From the NCBI RefSeq assembly GCF_900107045.1, contig NZ_FNON01000003.1, forward strand, positions 930,001 to 994,000: DNA of 64,000 nt, read 5' to 3'. Made by a program: the position numbers and the translations under genes. The stretch is from Amycolatopsis xylanica (lineage in GTDB: Bacteria > Actinomycetota > Actinomycetes > Mycobacteriales > Pseudonocardiaceae). The notes under the pieces are model-generated. The model did not search any database. It was not told where the DNA came from and was given only the letters and a program-made list of their open reading frames with translations. Shown piece after piece: positions 7,606-17,326 of this stretch; position 1 is the stretch's first letter, and each line of letters begins with the position of its first letter.

Positions 7606-8031
7606 TCACGACCGCAGGTGACGGCTCACATCGCCCACGTGCGAGATGCGCACCTGACGTTCCACGAACCGCCATCGCCCGCCGTGCCGCTCGAATCGAT
7701 CCCGATACCGGCCCGCGGCGATAGCCTGCAGCGGAAAGCCAGGCAGCGCCTGGAAAACGGTCACATACGAACGCGCGGCCGCCGTTCCGCCCTCCTCGTC
7801 GACCTCGACCACGAGATTGCTCGTCGCGTGATGGGTCCGCGGCGTGCCGTCCGCATAGGTGATCAGCGTCGCGCGAAGCATCTCCTCGATGGCTTCCGCA
7901 CCGCTCACGCCCGCGCCGCTGCCGATGAACGTCGCGTCGGCGAGCAACGCCCCGACGCCCGCGAAGTCCCCGTCGTCGACGAGTTCGGCGTAAGCGGCTA
8001 TCAAATTCGCAATCGCCGAGCTGCTCGACAC
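7606..8031 (-). CDS. SnoaL-like/NTF2-fold protein
   Basis: A 141-residue cone-shaped-fold protein of the SnoaL_4 / ring-hydroxylating-dioxygenase-beta-like type: IANLIAAYAELVDDGDF, GAEAIEEML, THHATSNLVVEVDEEGG, then SYVTVFQALP and RYRDRFERHGGRWRFVERQV in the usual order. Substrate unknown. GTG 8031 is preferred because GGAGAGG lies 6 nt upstream; earlier ATGs at 8055 and 8088 lie against or inside the tRNA gene. It is thus directly downstream of tRNA-Leu on the same strand. Confidence 0.8.
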   Translation of the reverse strand: MSSSSAIANLIAAYAELVDDGDFAGVGALLADATFIGSGAGVSGAEAIEEMLRATLITYADGTPRTHHATSNLVVEVDEEGGTAAARSYVTVFQALPGFPLQAIAAGRYRDRFERHGGRWRFVERQVRISHVGDVSRHLRS

Positions 8032-8058
8032 ACGATTCCTCTCCGGCCGAGCCATATC

Positions 8059-8135
8059 TGGTGCCCCCGACGGGTCTCGAACCCGCACTGGGTCGATTTT
8101 AAGTCGACTGCCTCTGCCAATTGGGCTACGGGGGC
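8059..8135 (-). tRNA. tRNA-Leu(UAA)-like, with a short variable loop
   Basis: The minus strand folds into a full cloverleaf: acceptor GCCCCCG/CGGGGGC (8129-8135 with 8063-8069), U8-A9, D arm with the leucine-like loop AATTGGCAGA, anticodon stem GTCGA/TCGAC with loop CTTAAAA, a 5-nt variable region, T arm GCGGG-TTCGAGA-CCCGT, discriminator A and encoded CCA (8059-8061). The loop gives anticodon UAA, decoding UUA leucine codons. Canonical tRNA-Leu is class II with a long variable arm, which this lacks; see findings. Confidence 0.8.
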
Positions 8136-8160
8136 ACCGACCACCCTAAGCGATGCGGGA

Positions 8161-8646
8161 CTAGGACGCCCCGTCTGCCTGGCGGTATTGGATCCAGCGG
8201 GTGCCGACCTGGTCCCAGATCGCCTGGTACTCATCGAACTTGGCCCGCAGGACCGCCACGTCGATCTCGTCGGCCGGCGTGGTCGCGACGTAGAAGGCGA
8301 CGTCGTCGCGCAGGCGGTAGAAGCGGTGCTGGATCTCCTCCATCAGCACCCAGAGCGAGCGCCACGCGAAGAACGGCTCGAGTGCGCCGATCACCGTCAC
8401 CACCGCCACCAAGGCGAACGCGGTGCCGGTCCAGCCGTCGAGGTTCTGCAGGCCCAGGATGATCGTCGAGGTTGCCGACAAGGTCAGCGCGAGCAGTTTG
8501 ACCACCACCGAGCGGCGGCGGAAGCGGGTCTTGCGGCCGCGGGCGTACTCGTTGCCCTTCTCGATGCGGGACAAGAGGTCCTGGGCCAATTCCACGGGTG
8601 TGAGACCGGGCTTGGGCAAGTCGGACTGGATCGGCTGCTTCGTCAC
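8161..8646 (-). CDS. DUF4231/SLATT-like two-transmembrane protein
   Basis: A 161-residue protein with two adjacent transmembrane helices (about 47-66 and 73-92) framed by basic and amphipathic helices, including FYRLRDDVAFYVATTP and IWDQVGTRWIQYRQ. This layout matches the DUF4231 branch of SLATT domains, predicted pore-forming effectors when paired with nucleotide-second-messenger sensors. Here no SMODS, SLOG or other sensor gene is adjacent; neighbours are the tRNA and ndh, so a defence role is not supported by context. Start is GTG 8646 (AGGG 7 nt upstream). Confidence 0.65.
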   Translation of the reverse strand: MTKQPIQSDLPKPGLTPVELAQDLLSRIEKGNEYARGRKTRFRRRSVVVKLLALTLSATSTIILGLQNLDGWTGTAFALVAVVTVIGALEPFFAWRSLWVLMEEIQHRFYRLRDDVAFYVATTPADEIDVAVLRAKFDEYQAIWDQVGTRWIQYRQADGAS

Positions 8647-8665
8647 CTGAAGACCCTAAACGCGA

Positions 8666-8699
8666 CGAAGGCCCCCTTCGCAAGCAAAAGGGGCCTTCG
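8666..8699. terminator. Stem-loop downstream of ndh
   Basis: Perfect 10-bp stem CGAAGGCCCC (8666-8675) / GGGGCCTTCG (8690-8699) with a 14-nt loop, between the stop of ndh and the start of the next minus-strand gene. No U-tract on the minus side, so U-less actinobacterial type. Confidence 0.6.
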
Positions 8700-8708
8700 A
8701 TCGAAGCG

Positions 8709-10034
8709 TCAGGACTTCGAGACGCGTGCGAACTCTTCCTTCGGGTTGTTGATCTGCCCGAGCGAGATGACCTCGCGGCGGAAGAGGCCACCGAGCATCC
8801 AGTCGAAGAGGATGCGGATCTTGCGGTTCCAGGTCGGCATCGCCTTGAGGTGATACGCGCGGTGGAACAGCCAGGCCGGGAAGCCCTTGATCTTCAGGTT
8901 CAGCGCGTCGGCGACGCCCTTGTGAAGGCCGAGGCTGGCCACCGCGCCGAGGTTCTTGTGGTAGTAGTCCTTGGGCTTGCCGCCGCGGATCACCTTGATG
9001 ATGTTCTTCGCGAGGTGGCGCGCCTGGCGCACCGCGTGCTGCGCGTTCGGCGGGCAGGTCGCGGTCGGGTCGGCCTCGGTGCGCGAAAGGTCGGGCACGG
9101 CGGCGTTGTCGCCTGCGGTCCAGACGTCCGGGTGGCCGACGACCTGCAGCGCCGCCGTCGCCTCGACGCGGCCGCGCTTGTCGATCGGCAGGTCCGAGTT
9201 CGCCAGCACCGGGTTCGCCTTGACGCCAGCGGTCCAGATGATGGTGTCCGAGTCGAACTCGGTGCCGTCCGAGAGCACGACGTGGCCGTTCTCGAACGAC
9301 TTGGCGGCCGTCGAGAGGTAGACCTCGATACCGCGCTTCTCAAGCTGCTCGACCGTGTAGACACCGAGCGTCTCGCGGACCTCGGGGAGGATGCGGCCCG
9401 CGGCCTCGACGAGAACCCAGCGGATGTCCTCCGGCTTGATGTTCTCGTAGTACCGGGTGGCGAAGCGGGTCATGTCCTCGAGCTCGGCGAGCGCCTCGAT
9501 GCCCGCGAAGCCGCCGCCGACCACCGTGAAGGTCAGCAAACGCTTGCGCAGCTCGGGGTCCAGCGTGCTGGCGGCCTCGTCGAGCTTGGTCATGACGTGG
9601 TTACGCAGGTAGATCGCCTCGCCGATGGTCTTAAAGGCGATGCCCTCTTCGACCAGGCCGGGGATCGGGAGCACGCGGGCGACGGCGCCGAGCGCGACCA
9701 CGAGGATGTCGTAGTTCAGCGCCTCGACGTGCCCGTCCGCCGCTTCGACGGTGACGGACTTGCGCTCGTGCTCGATCTTGGTGACACGGGCCGTGAGCAC
9801 GTGGCACCGCTTCAGCACGCGACGCAGGGGGACGACCACGTGCCGCGGCTCGATCGCGCCCGCCGCCGCCTCGGGCAGGAAGGGCGCGTAAGTCATGTGC
9901 GGCTGAGGGTCAACGACGGTCACGGAGGCCTCGTTGGCGCGCAGCATCTTCTGAAGGCCGAACGCCGTGTACAGACCGACGTAGCCACCACCGAGAACCA
10001 GGATCCGAGTCGGTTCCGACTTCCTTGCAGCCAT
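8709..10034 (-). CDS. ndh: Type II NADH dehydrogenase (non-proton-pumping)
   Basis: A 441-residue FAD flavoprotein oxidising NADH and reducing menaquinone at the inner face of the membrane. Two Rossmann motifs are visible: ILVLGGGYVGLYTAFG at the N terminus (FAD) and FTVVGGGFAGIEALAEL at about 170 (NADH), plus the FAD-proximal VWTAGDNAAVPD near 305. The C-terminal basic/aromatic tail (WLFHRAYHLKAMPTWNRKI) fits membrane-anchoring helices of NDH-2. Length is normal for the family. Monocistronic, with terminator 8666-8699; ATG start at 10034. Paralogous flavoprotein disulfide reductases are excluded by lack of a CxxC. Confidence 0.92.
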   Translation of the reverse strand: MAARKSEPTRILVLGGGYVGLYTAFGLQKMLRANEASVTVVDPQPHMTYAPFLPEAAAGAIEPRHVVVPLRRVLKRCHVLTARVTKIEHERKSVTVEAADGHVEALNYDILVVALGAVARVLPIPGLVEEGIAFKTIGEAIYLRNHVMTKLDEAASTLDPELRKRLLTFTVVGGGFAGIEALAELEDMTRFATRYYENIKPEDIRWVLVEAAGRILPEVRETLGVYTVEQLEKRGIEVYLSTAAKSFENGHVVLSDGTEFDSDTIIWTAGVKANPVLANSDLPIDKRGRVEATAALQVVGHPDVWTAGDNAAVPDLSRTEADPTATCPPNAQHAVRQARHLAKNIIKVIRGGKPKDYYHKNLGAVASLGLHKGVADALNLKIKGFPAWLFHRAYHLKAMPTWNRKIRILFDWMLGGLFRREVISLGQINNPKEEFARVSKS

Positions 10035-10118
10035 GCGTCCATACTCGCACCCCCCTGCGGAAATCGCGCGTGGACCCCATCCGGCTGTGACCAGCGTCGC
10101 TGCCCCTTCGGCACCGAT

Positions 10119-10823
10119 TCAGTAGAGCCCCGCCGTGTCACCCGCCCGAGTGAGAACGGAGCGCAGCATCGCGGGCGTCAGCCTGCCGGTTTGGACGTTG
10201 CGCTGCGACACGTGATAGCTGCCGAGAACGCGCAGCTCAGACCGGCCGGACAGGACCAATTCGGCGCCATGGCCGAACACCGGGCGCGGCGAGGGCACCA
10301 CCCAGCCGATCCGGCCGAGCACCGGCAGTAGCGCCTGCCAGCCGAAGGCGCCGAGCACGACGACGGTCCGCAACGTGGGGGCCAGTAAGTCAAGTTCGGC
10401 CTCGAGCCAGGTGCGGCAAGTGTCCCGTTCGGACGGTGTGGGCTTGTTCTGTGGCGGAGCACACCGCACCGGCGCGGTCATCCGGGTGCCGCGCAGCTCC
10501 AAGCCGTCACCTGGATGAGTGGACGTCGGCTGGGACGCGAGGCCGACGTCATAAAGCGCCTTGACAAGGAAGTCGCCGGACGGATCGCCGGTGAACATTC
10601 GCCCGGTCCGGTTGGCTCCGTGCGCGGCGGGCGCGAGGCCGACGATGCCGAGCGCGGCGTCGGCGGGGCCGAAACCGGGGACCGGACGGCCCCAGTACGT
10701 CCAGTCGCGGAAGGCCGCGCGCTTGGTGGCCGCGACCTCCTCGCGCCAGGCGACCAGGCGCGGGCAGGCGCGGCAGCTCGTGACGGCCGCGTCGAGGTCC
10801 GGAAGCGTGTCAAATTGGCCCAC
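10119..10823 (-). CDS. udgB: Family 5 uracil-DNA glycosylase (UdgB-like)
   Basis: A 234-residue Fe-S glycosylase that removes uracil and other deaminated bases from DNA. Cysteines for the [4Fe-4S] cluster are at 17, 20, 121 and 136 (TSCRACPRLV, VRCAPP, RDTCRTW). The active-site motif GLAPAAHGANRTGRMFTGD and the C-terminal motif GSYHVSQRNVQTGRLT are typical of UdgB; the first lacks the catalytic Asp of family 1, as family 5 does. GTG start at 10823. It diverges from the S10 peptidase gene with 32 bp between starts, so both promoters must overlap. Confidence 0.88.
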   Translation of the reverse strand: MGQFDTLPDLDAAVTSCRACPRLVAWREEVAATKRAAFRDWTYWGRPVPGFGPADAALGIVGLAPAAHGANRTGRMFTGDPSGDFLVKALYDVGLASQPTSTHPGDGLELRGTRMTAPVRCAPPQNKPTPSERDTCRTWLEAELDLLAPTLRTVVVLGAFGWQALLPVLGRIGWVVPSPRPVFGHGAELVLSGRSELRVLGSYHVSQRNVQTGRLTPAMLRSVLTRAGDTAGLY

Positions 10824-10855
10824 GCCTCATTCTTACCTCGGCTAAGTTGTTTTGT

Positions 10856-12334
10856 ATGCCGGACAACACCGCCGACGAGACCCCCGCACCCGAGGTGAAG
10901 GCCGCCGAACCCGCCGACACCCTGGTCTCCAGTCAGCACACGATCACCGTCAAACGCCGCAAGCTCGCCTATACCGCGCAAACCGGGCGCGTCGTCCTGC
11001 GCCAGGAGGTCACGACCGACGGCAAGTCGGAGGGCCACGTGGCCAAGGCCGAGGTGTTCCTGACGACCTACACCCTCGACGACGCCGATCCCGCCACCCG
11101 GCCGGTGACCTTCGCCTTCAACGGCGGCCCCGGCTCGTCGAGCATCTGGCTGCACCTGGGCCTGCTCGGCCCGCGGCGCGTCGTGTCCGGCGACGTCGAC
11201 GACCCGGCGCCGCCGCCGTACGACGTCGTCGACAACCCCGAGACCCTGCTCGCGCACAGCGACCTCGTGTTCATCGACCCGGTGTCGACCGGCTTCTCCC
11301 GGCCGCGCCCCGGTGAGAAGGCCAAGGAGTTCCACGGCTTCACCCCCGACATCGAGTCCGTCGGCGAGATCATCCGGCTGTGGACCTCCCGCAACCAGCG
11401 CTGGCTCTCCCCGAAGTTCGTGGCCGGTGAGTCGTACGGCACGCTGCGCGCGGCCGCGCTGGCGGCGCACCTGCAGGAGCGGCACGGGCTGTACCTGAAC
11501 GGCCTGATGCTGATCTCGTCGGTGCTCGATCTGGCCACTTTGGACTTCACCGAGGGCAACGACCAGCCGTACAGCCTCTTCGTCCCCACTTACGCGGCCA
11601 TCGCCCACTACCACGGCTTCCACGGTGACCGCCCGCTCGACGACGTACTCGCCGACGCCGAGGACTTCGCCGCCCGCGACCTCCCCTGGGCACTGCAGCG
11701 CGGCGCCCGCCTGTCCTCCGCCGAACGCGCCGAGGCCGTCGCGACGCTCGCATCGCTGACCGGGCTTTCCGAGTCCTATGTGGACCGTGTCGACCTGCGC
11801 ATCGAGCACGTCCGCTTCTTCACGGAGCTGTTGCGCGACAAGGGAAAGGTCACCGGCCGCATGGACGGCCGCTTCACCACCTGGGAGCCCGACGGCGGCC
11901 GCGAGCACATGAGCGACGACCCGTCCATTTCCCGCATCATCGGCGCCTACTCGGCAGGCTTCAACCACTACGTGCGCGCCGAGCTCGGCTACGAAAGCGA
12001 CCTCCCGTACGAAATCCTGTCCATGGACGTCAACAAGGCCTGGTCCTATTCGGACTTCGAGGGCCGCGCGGTGTCCGCTGTGGACGCTCTGAGCAACGCG
12101 ATGCGCGCCAACCCCCACCTCAAGATCCACGTCGCCTTCGGCCACTACGACGGCGCCACCGCCTACTTCGCGGCCGAGCACGTCCTCGCCCACCTCAAGA
12201 TCCCCGAGGAGCTCCGCGACAACATCGAGTCGGCCTACTACCCGGCCGGCCACATGATGTACGTCCACGAACCCTCCCGCATCCAGCAATCCAAAGACCT
12301 AGCCGCCTTCATCCGCTCCTCCTCCAACCGCTGA
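10856..12334 (+). CDS. S10 family serine carboxypeptidase-like peptidase
   Basis: A 492-residue alpha/beta-hydrolase of the serine carboxypeptidase family. The oxyanion segment is FAFNGGPGSSS (about 87-96), the nucleophile is Ser193 in VAGESYGTLR, the acid lies in HYDGATAYF (near 432) and His near 466 in AGHMMYVH. No signal peptide is visible, so it is probably cytoplasmic, as are most bacterial S10 homologues, releasing C-terminal residues from peptides. ATG 10856 is preferred over the upstream TTG; no SD precedes it and the mRNA may be leaderless. A long hairpin repeat (12339-12391) follows. Confidence 0.85.
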   Translation: MPDNTADETPAPEVKAAEPADTLVSSQHTITVKRRKLAYTAQTGRVVLRQEVTTDGKSEGHVAKAEVFLTTYTLDDADPATRPVTFAFNGGPGSSSIWLHLGLLGPRRVVSGDVDDPAPPPYDVVDNPETLLAHSDLVFIDPVSTGFSRPRPGEKAKEFHGFTPDIESVGEIIRLWTSRNQRWLSPKFVAGESYGTLRAAALAAHLQERHGLYLNGLMLISSVLDLATLDFTEGNDQPYSLFVPTYAAIAHYHGFHGDRPLDDVLADAEDFAARDLPWALQRGARLSSAERAEAVATLASLTGLSESYVDRVDLRIEHVRFFTELLRDKGKVTGRMDGRFTTWEPDGGREHMSDDPSISRIIGAYSAGFNHYVRAELGYESDLPYEILSMDVNKAWSYSDFEGRAVSAVDALSNAMRANPHLKIHVAFGHYDGATAYFAAEHVLAHLKIPEELRDNIESAYYPAGHMMYVHEPSRIQQSKDLAAFIRSSSNR

Positions 12335-12338
12335 CGGC

Positions 12339-12391
12339 AGCCCGAAAGTGGCTTTCGTCAGATAGGACCTGCCGAAAGCCACTTTCGGGCT
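12339..12391. repeat. Intergenic hairpin repeat, CCCGAAAG family (copy 1)
   Basis: Perfect 19-bp inverted repeat, arms 12339-12357 and 12373-12391, loop 15 nt. It lies between convergent genes (stops 12334 and 12404) and probably terminates both. Same sequence as copies at 13469, 23965 and 28467. Confidence 0.85.
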
Positions 12392-12403
12392 ACTCATGAC
12401 GAC

Positions 12404-13312
12404 TCAGCGGGTGCGGATGTCCGACCGGGGACGACGGCAGGCCGCCGCATAGCTCGCTTTGAGCTGGGCGATCACCTTGTCCGGGTTCGTGCGCAGATCC
12501 GACGGAAGCGTCTGGAGGAACACAATTCCAGCAGCCGCGTACCGAGCATTACGAGCCAACGTCTCCTTGTACCGATCACCTTCGGCGTGGTAACCGCGCG
12601 AGTCGATTTCCCAGGCGAAAGCGACCTTTTCAACCCAGACGTCGGGCATCGCGATGTAGTTGCCGTCGGCGTCGAAGATCTTCACATTGCGTTGGCACTC
12701 AGGCAAACCCGCACGTTCCCAAACCAGCCGCGCATCGGCTTCCGCCACCGAATACGCGCCGTCCAGCAGGCCTTCGAGCGCGATCCGAGGCAGTGCCCTG
12801 CCGCGTGGACTGCCCGCCGAGAGTTCCCGGGCGAGATCCTCCACAGTGCACTTACCACGCTGAACCACCTCAGCCAGCATCGTCTGGATCATGTCGGGAT
12901 CCGACAGCCGCCGGACGGCGTCAAGCACCGCACGCCCTACTGGTGCGATCGGCGTTTCGCCTCGGTGCTCCGCGTCCGGTAATCGGATGGTCCTTTCGAC
13001 CAACAGGAACCCCACCGATGAGACTTTGCGGTCGTCCGTCAGCAGAATATGCACATCACCCGGCTCCGGCATACTCCGAAGACCATGAAACCGTAAGGCC
13101 CAGAGCCCGGTCAGCATCGAACGAGGCCCGGCTCGGAGCAGCGCGGCTCGGATACGTATTTCCGGCACCGGTTTGGCACGGCTCAGATAGATGACGCCGG
13201 GCAGCAGTTTGCGCCATGGCCCTTCTGGCCGGCACCTCCGATAGATGGTCTCCCGGCTGAGGCCGAGATCTTCGAGCTCCGCCGTCCGAACGACGACGTC
13301 CGCTCCTCGCAT
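12404..13312 (-). CDS. AbiEi-like/DUF559 nuclease-fold protein
   Basis: A 302-residue protein common in actinobacteria. The N-terminal part (ELEDLGLSRETIYRRCR) is a winged-helix like the AbiEi antitoxin N-terminal domain; the C-terminal part (about 205-285: VAFAWEIDSRGYHAEGDRYKETLARNARYAAAG in pieces) is DUF559, a Vsr/PD-(D/E)XK-like fold with the conserved EIDSRGYH. No AbiEii-type toxin is adjacent, so a toxin-antitoxin role is unsupported. ATG 13312 is chosen: the frame stays open to 13498 but that extension covers a hairpin repeat. A GATAAT 7 nt upstream of the ATG suggests a leaderless mRNA. Confidence 0.7.
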   Translation of the reverse strand: MRGADVVVRTAELEDLGLSRETIYRRCRPEGPWRKLLPGVIYLSRAKPVPEIRIRAALLRAGPRSMLTGLWALRFHGLRSMPEPGDVHILLTDDRKVSSVGFLLVERTIRLPDAEHRGETPIAPVGRAVLDAVRRLSDPDMIQTMLAEVVQRGKCTVEDLARELSAGSPRGRALPRIALEGLLDGAYSVAEADARLVWERAGLPECQRNVKIFDADGNYIAMPDVWVEKVAFAWEIDSRGYHAEGDRYKETLARNARYAAAGIVFLQTLPSDLRTNPDKVIAQLKASYAAACRRPRSDIRTR

Positions 13313-13468
13313 AGCGCCAATTATCAGGGGGTGGCGAACCCATGCTCCTTTTTCCACGTCGCCAGGCTGGCGACGCGCACCGACAAACTTGTGAGGCGGA
13401 GCCCCGAAAATCGAGCGACTGGACCGTTCACGCCGAAAATCGCACCTACCCGTCCACTTGCTCGCAAA

Positions 13469-13521
13469 AGCCCGAAAGCCACTTTCGTCAGGTGGCATCT
13501 GACGAAAGTGGCTTTCGGGCT
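13469..13521. repeat. Intergenic hairpin repeat, CCCGAAAG family (copy 2)
   Basis: Perfect 23-bp arms 13469-13491 and 13499-13521 with 7-nt loop, immediately downstream of the subtilase stop (13534, minus strand) and upstream of the DUF559 gene. Confidence 0.85.
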
Positions 13522-13533
13522 ATCAAACGTGGG

Positions 13534-15261
13534 TTAGGGGAGGTAGGGCTTGCCGTGGGTTACGGCTGACCAGGCGTCGACCGCTCCGTGGCCGTAGAAG
13601 CCGTTGAAGTCGGGGGTGCCGACGCAGGTGGCGGTGAAGTCGGCGTCGCGGCCTTCCTTGAGGTAGTCGACCGTGGCCGGGACCGGGCAGGCGATGTGCG
13701 CGGCCGTGCCTTCGAGGACGCGCTGGACCTTGTCGGGGTCGAGGCCGAAGCCGGCGCCGGATCCCTTGCCGTACTGGGAAACGATGAGCGCGGCGACACC
13801 GGCCGCGTGCGGGGTGGCCATCGAGGTGCCCTGCAGGAACTGGTAGTAGCCGACGCGGCCGTCGGCGGCGACGGCCTTCTGGATGCCCGCGGCCACGCCG
13901 TCGGGGGTGAGGTTGCCCGCCGCGTCGATGTTGCCTTCGGCGACGCCGACGTTGCGGGGGTAGGCCGAGAGGATCTCGTTCTGGAGAGTGCGGAACCAGT
14001 CGGTGCCGTAGCCGTCACGGAAGTAGCCGCCCGGCGCGGAGACCGAGATCTGCTCGGTGCCGTAGTTGGAGTAGTCCGCCTTGGCCTGAGACGGGCCGAA
14101 CGACGAGACGCCGATCGTGTAGTCGCCCTCGACCGGCAGCGAGAGGCACGACGCGTTGTCGACCTGACGCGGGTGCGTCGCGTTGGCCGGGTAGTCCGGG
14201 CTGGTGGCGTCCGGCTTCGGCGCGCCGAGGTCGCTGTGCTGGTTGCCCAGCGCCACGACCTGGGTGACGCCCTTGCGGTGCGCGTACCGCAGCGCGCGCT
14301 GCGTGGCCTCGATGATGGTGCGCTGCTGGGCCTGCTCGGCCGCGGAGTCGGCCGGGTTCGCCGTGCAGTTGTACAGCCACGGGTCCGTGTAGAACGACAT
14401 GTTCACCACGTCGATGCCCGCGTCACCCGCGTAGGTCAGCGCGTCGACGGTCGGCTGCAGGAAGAAGAAACCGGAGTCCTGGCCGGCGCGGACGTTCACC
14501 AGCGTGACGTTCGGCGCGACACCGGAGATGCCGAAACCGTTGGCGGCGGCGCCGATCGTGCCCGCGACGTGCGTGCCGTGGCCGTTGTCGTCGTGATCGG
14601 CCGGGTCGACACAGCCGCGGTACTCACACGGGCCATCGACGACCGCGCCGGTCTCGTCGTTGGGGATGTCGCGGACGAAGTTGCGGGACGCGGCCTTGTC
14701 GAAGTTCGGCGCGATGTCGGGGTGCGAGCCGTCGACACCGGTGTCGATGATGCCGACCTTGACGCGCTTGTCGCCGGGCTGCACGGTGCGCGCGAGGTCG
14801 GAGCGCACGGAGGACAGGCCCCAGAGCTGGTCGTCCAGCGGGTCCATGCCGACCGGCTTCTTCGCGGCCGGGCTCGCCGTGGAAGCCGTGCCACCACGGG
14901 CTTCCTTCTCGACGGCGTTCGGCTTGGCGGCGTCGCTCTTGGGCGCGCGGCCGATCGGCTTGGCCTTGGCGGCGCCGAAGATCGAGCGATTACGCGTGAC
15001 GCGCTCGGTGAACCCGTTCGCCGGGGCCGTCGCCGTGACCAGGCCGACCGCGGCGTTGCTGGCGACGACCGTGCCACCGGCCGCGCGGACCGCCTGCTCG
15101 GCGGCGGCGACACTTTGCCCTTCCGCGGCCAAAACGGTGAATTCGGTCGACGGGCCCGCGAGTTGTGGTTGCGCGGAAGCGACCGGACCCGCGACGACTC
15201 CGCCGATCAGCGGTACCGCGAGCACCGCGAGCACCGCGACGACCATTCTGGATCTCTTCAC
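13534..15261 (-). CDS. Secreted subtilisin-family (S8) serine protease
   Basis: A 575-residue secreted protease. Signal peptide about 1-30 (cleavage near ASA-Q), an inhibitor-I9-like prodomain to about 140, then the S8 catalytic domain with Asp173 (IIDTGVDGSHPD), His228 (NGHGTHVAG), oxyanion Asn340 (VVALGNQ) and Ser480 (GTSMATPHAAG). Cysteine pairs (CEYRGC, NCTAN/ASCLSL, ACPVP/ATCVG) suit an extracellular enzyme. GTG 15261 has a strong GGAGGAGG. It lies downstream of a complete oligopeptide importer on the same strand (75-bp gap), suggesting protein scavenging: cut outside, import peptides. Cotranscription is not certain. Confidence 0.92.
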   Translation of the reverse strand: MKRSRMVVAVLAVLAVPLIGGVVAGPVASAQPQLAGPSTEFTVLAAEGQSVAAAEQAVRAAGGTVVASNAAVGLVTATAPANGFTERVTRNRSIFGAAKAKPIGRAPKSDAAKPNAVEKEARGGTASTASPAAKKPVGMDPLDDQLWGLSSVRSDLARTVQPGDKRVKVGIIDTGVDGSHPDIAPNFDKAASRNFVRDIPNDETGAVVDGPCEYRGCVDPADHDDNGHGTHVAGTIGAAANGFGISGVAPNVTLVNVRAGQDSGFFFLQPTVDALTYAGDAGIDVVNMSFYTDPWLYNCTANPADSAAEQAQQRTIIEATQRALRYAHRKGVTQVVALGNQHSDLGAPKPDATSPDYPANATHPRQVDNASCLSLPVEGDYTIGVSSFGPSQAKADYSNYGTEQISVSAPGGYFRDGYGTDWFRTLQNEILSAYPRNVGVAEGNIDAAGNLTPDGVAAGIQKAVAADGRVGYYQFLQGTSMATPHAAGVAALIVSQYGKGSGAGFGLDPDKVQRVLEGTAAHIACPVPATVDYLKEGRDADFTATCVGTPDFNGFYGHGAVDAWSAVTHGKPYLP

Positions 15262-15336
15262 AGATTCCTCCTCCGAAAACCGGTGAATGCAACCTACGAG
15301 GAGGACATCGCGTTTACAAGGAAAACACTACTTAAG

Positions 15337-16327
<991 letters not shown>

Positions 16328-16335
<8 letters not shown>

Positions 16336-17326
16336 GGCTCACCACCTCTTCCGCGAAATGGCAGGCACTGACCCGCCCGAAGCCCAGCCCGAGCGGCTCG
16401 GGGCGTTCTGTCCGGCATTTGTCCTGAACCCGTTCGCAGCGCGGGTGGAACGGGCACCCGGGCGGGATGTCGAGCAGGCTAGGCGGCAGTCCCTTGATGG
16501 TCTGCAGCGTCTGTCCTTTGAGGTCCAATCGAGGTAAGGACCGCATCAGCGCCTCCGTGTACGGATGGCCCGGCGCGCGGAACAGCTCGGCCACGTCCGC
16601 CTGTTCGACGATGCGCCCCGCGTACATCACCGCGATCCGGTCGGCGACCTCCGCGACCACCGCGAGGTCGTGCGTGATGAGGATGAGCCCCATGTTCCGC
16701 TCGGCCTGGATCTCCGCGAGCAGGTCCATGATCTGCGCCTGCACGGTGACGTCCAGCGCGGTGGTCGGCTCGTCGGCGATCAGCAGCTCCGGGTCGAGCG
16801 CCAGCGACATCGCGATCATCGCGCGCTGGCGCATCCCGCCGGAGAACTGGTGCGGATACTCGCGAACCCGTTGCTTGGCACCCGGAATCTTCACCAGCTC
16901 CAGGAGTTCGATGGCACGCTGGCGCGCCTCGCGCCGGTTCATCCCGCGCCGCACGCGCAGCTGTTCCTCGATCTGGAACCCGACGGTGAACACCGGATTC
17001 AGCGCGGACAGCGCGTCCTGGAAGATCATCGCCATGCTCTCGCCGCGGATCTCCGCGCGCCGCGCGGGCGTGGCACTGAGCAGCTCTTCACCGTGGAACC
17101 GCACGGAACCTTCGGTGACCACCGCGGGCGGCATGTCGAGGATGCCCATGATGGTCTGCGCGGTCACACTCTTGCCGGAGCCGGATTCTCCCAGTACGGC
17201 AACGGTTTCCCCGGCACGAACGTGGTATCCGACTCCATTGAGGACATTCGCCACCCCGTCCTCGGTGCGGAATTCGACATGGAGGTCCTCGACCTCCAGC
17301 AGCAGCTCGCCGTCCACAATGGTCAC
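16328..17326 (-). CDS. Oligopeptide/dipeptide ABC importer ATP-binding protein (DppD/OppD-like)
   Basis: A 332-residue ATPase partner of the preceding entry. Walker A VLGESGSGKSVTAQ, signature FSGGMRQRAMIAMSLAL, Walker B ELLIADEPTTALD, H-loop LITHDLAVVAE, and C-terminal oligo_HPY with GCPFHPRCERVQDKC. It pairs with the DppF-like subunit on the permease heterodimer. GTG 17326 overlaps the upstream permease stop (GTGA), a sign of coupled translation. Confidence 0.9.

Noticed and set aside
8161..10034. Defence island around the SLATT-like protein
   Set aside because: Neighbours are housekeeping ndh, a tRNA and SnoaL-like protein; no sensor, nuclease or mobile gene.
12404..13312. AbiEi/AbiEii toxin-antitoxin system
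   Set aside because: No AbiEii nucleotidyltransferase neighbour; only the N-terminal winged helix resembles the antitoxin.
13312..13498. Longer N terminus for the DUF559 protein
   Set aside because: The extension reads through the hairpin repeat region and adds no domain; ATG 13312 with a -10-like box is better.
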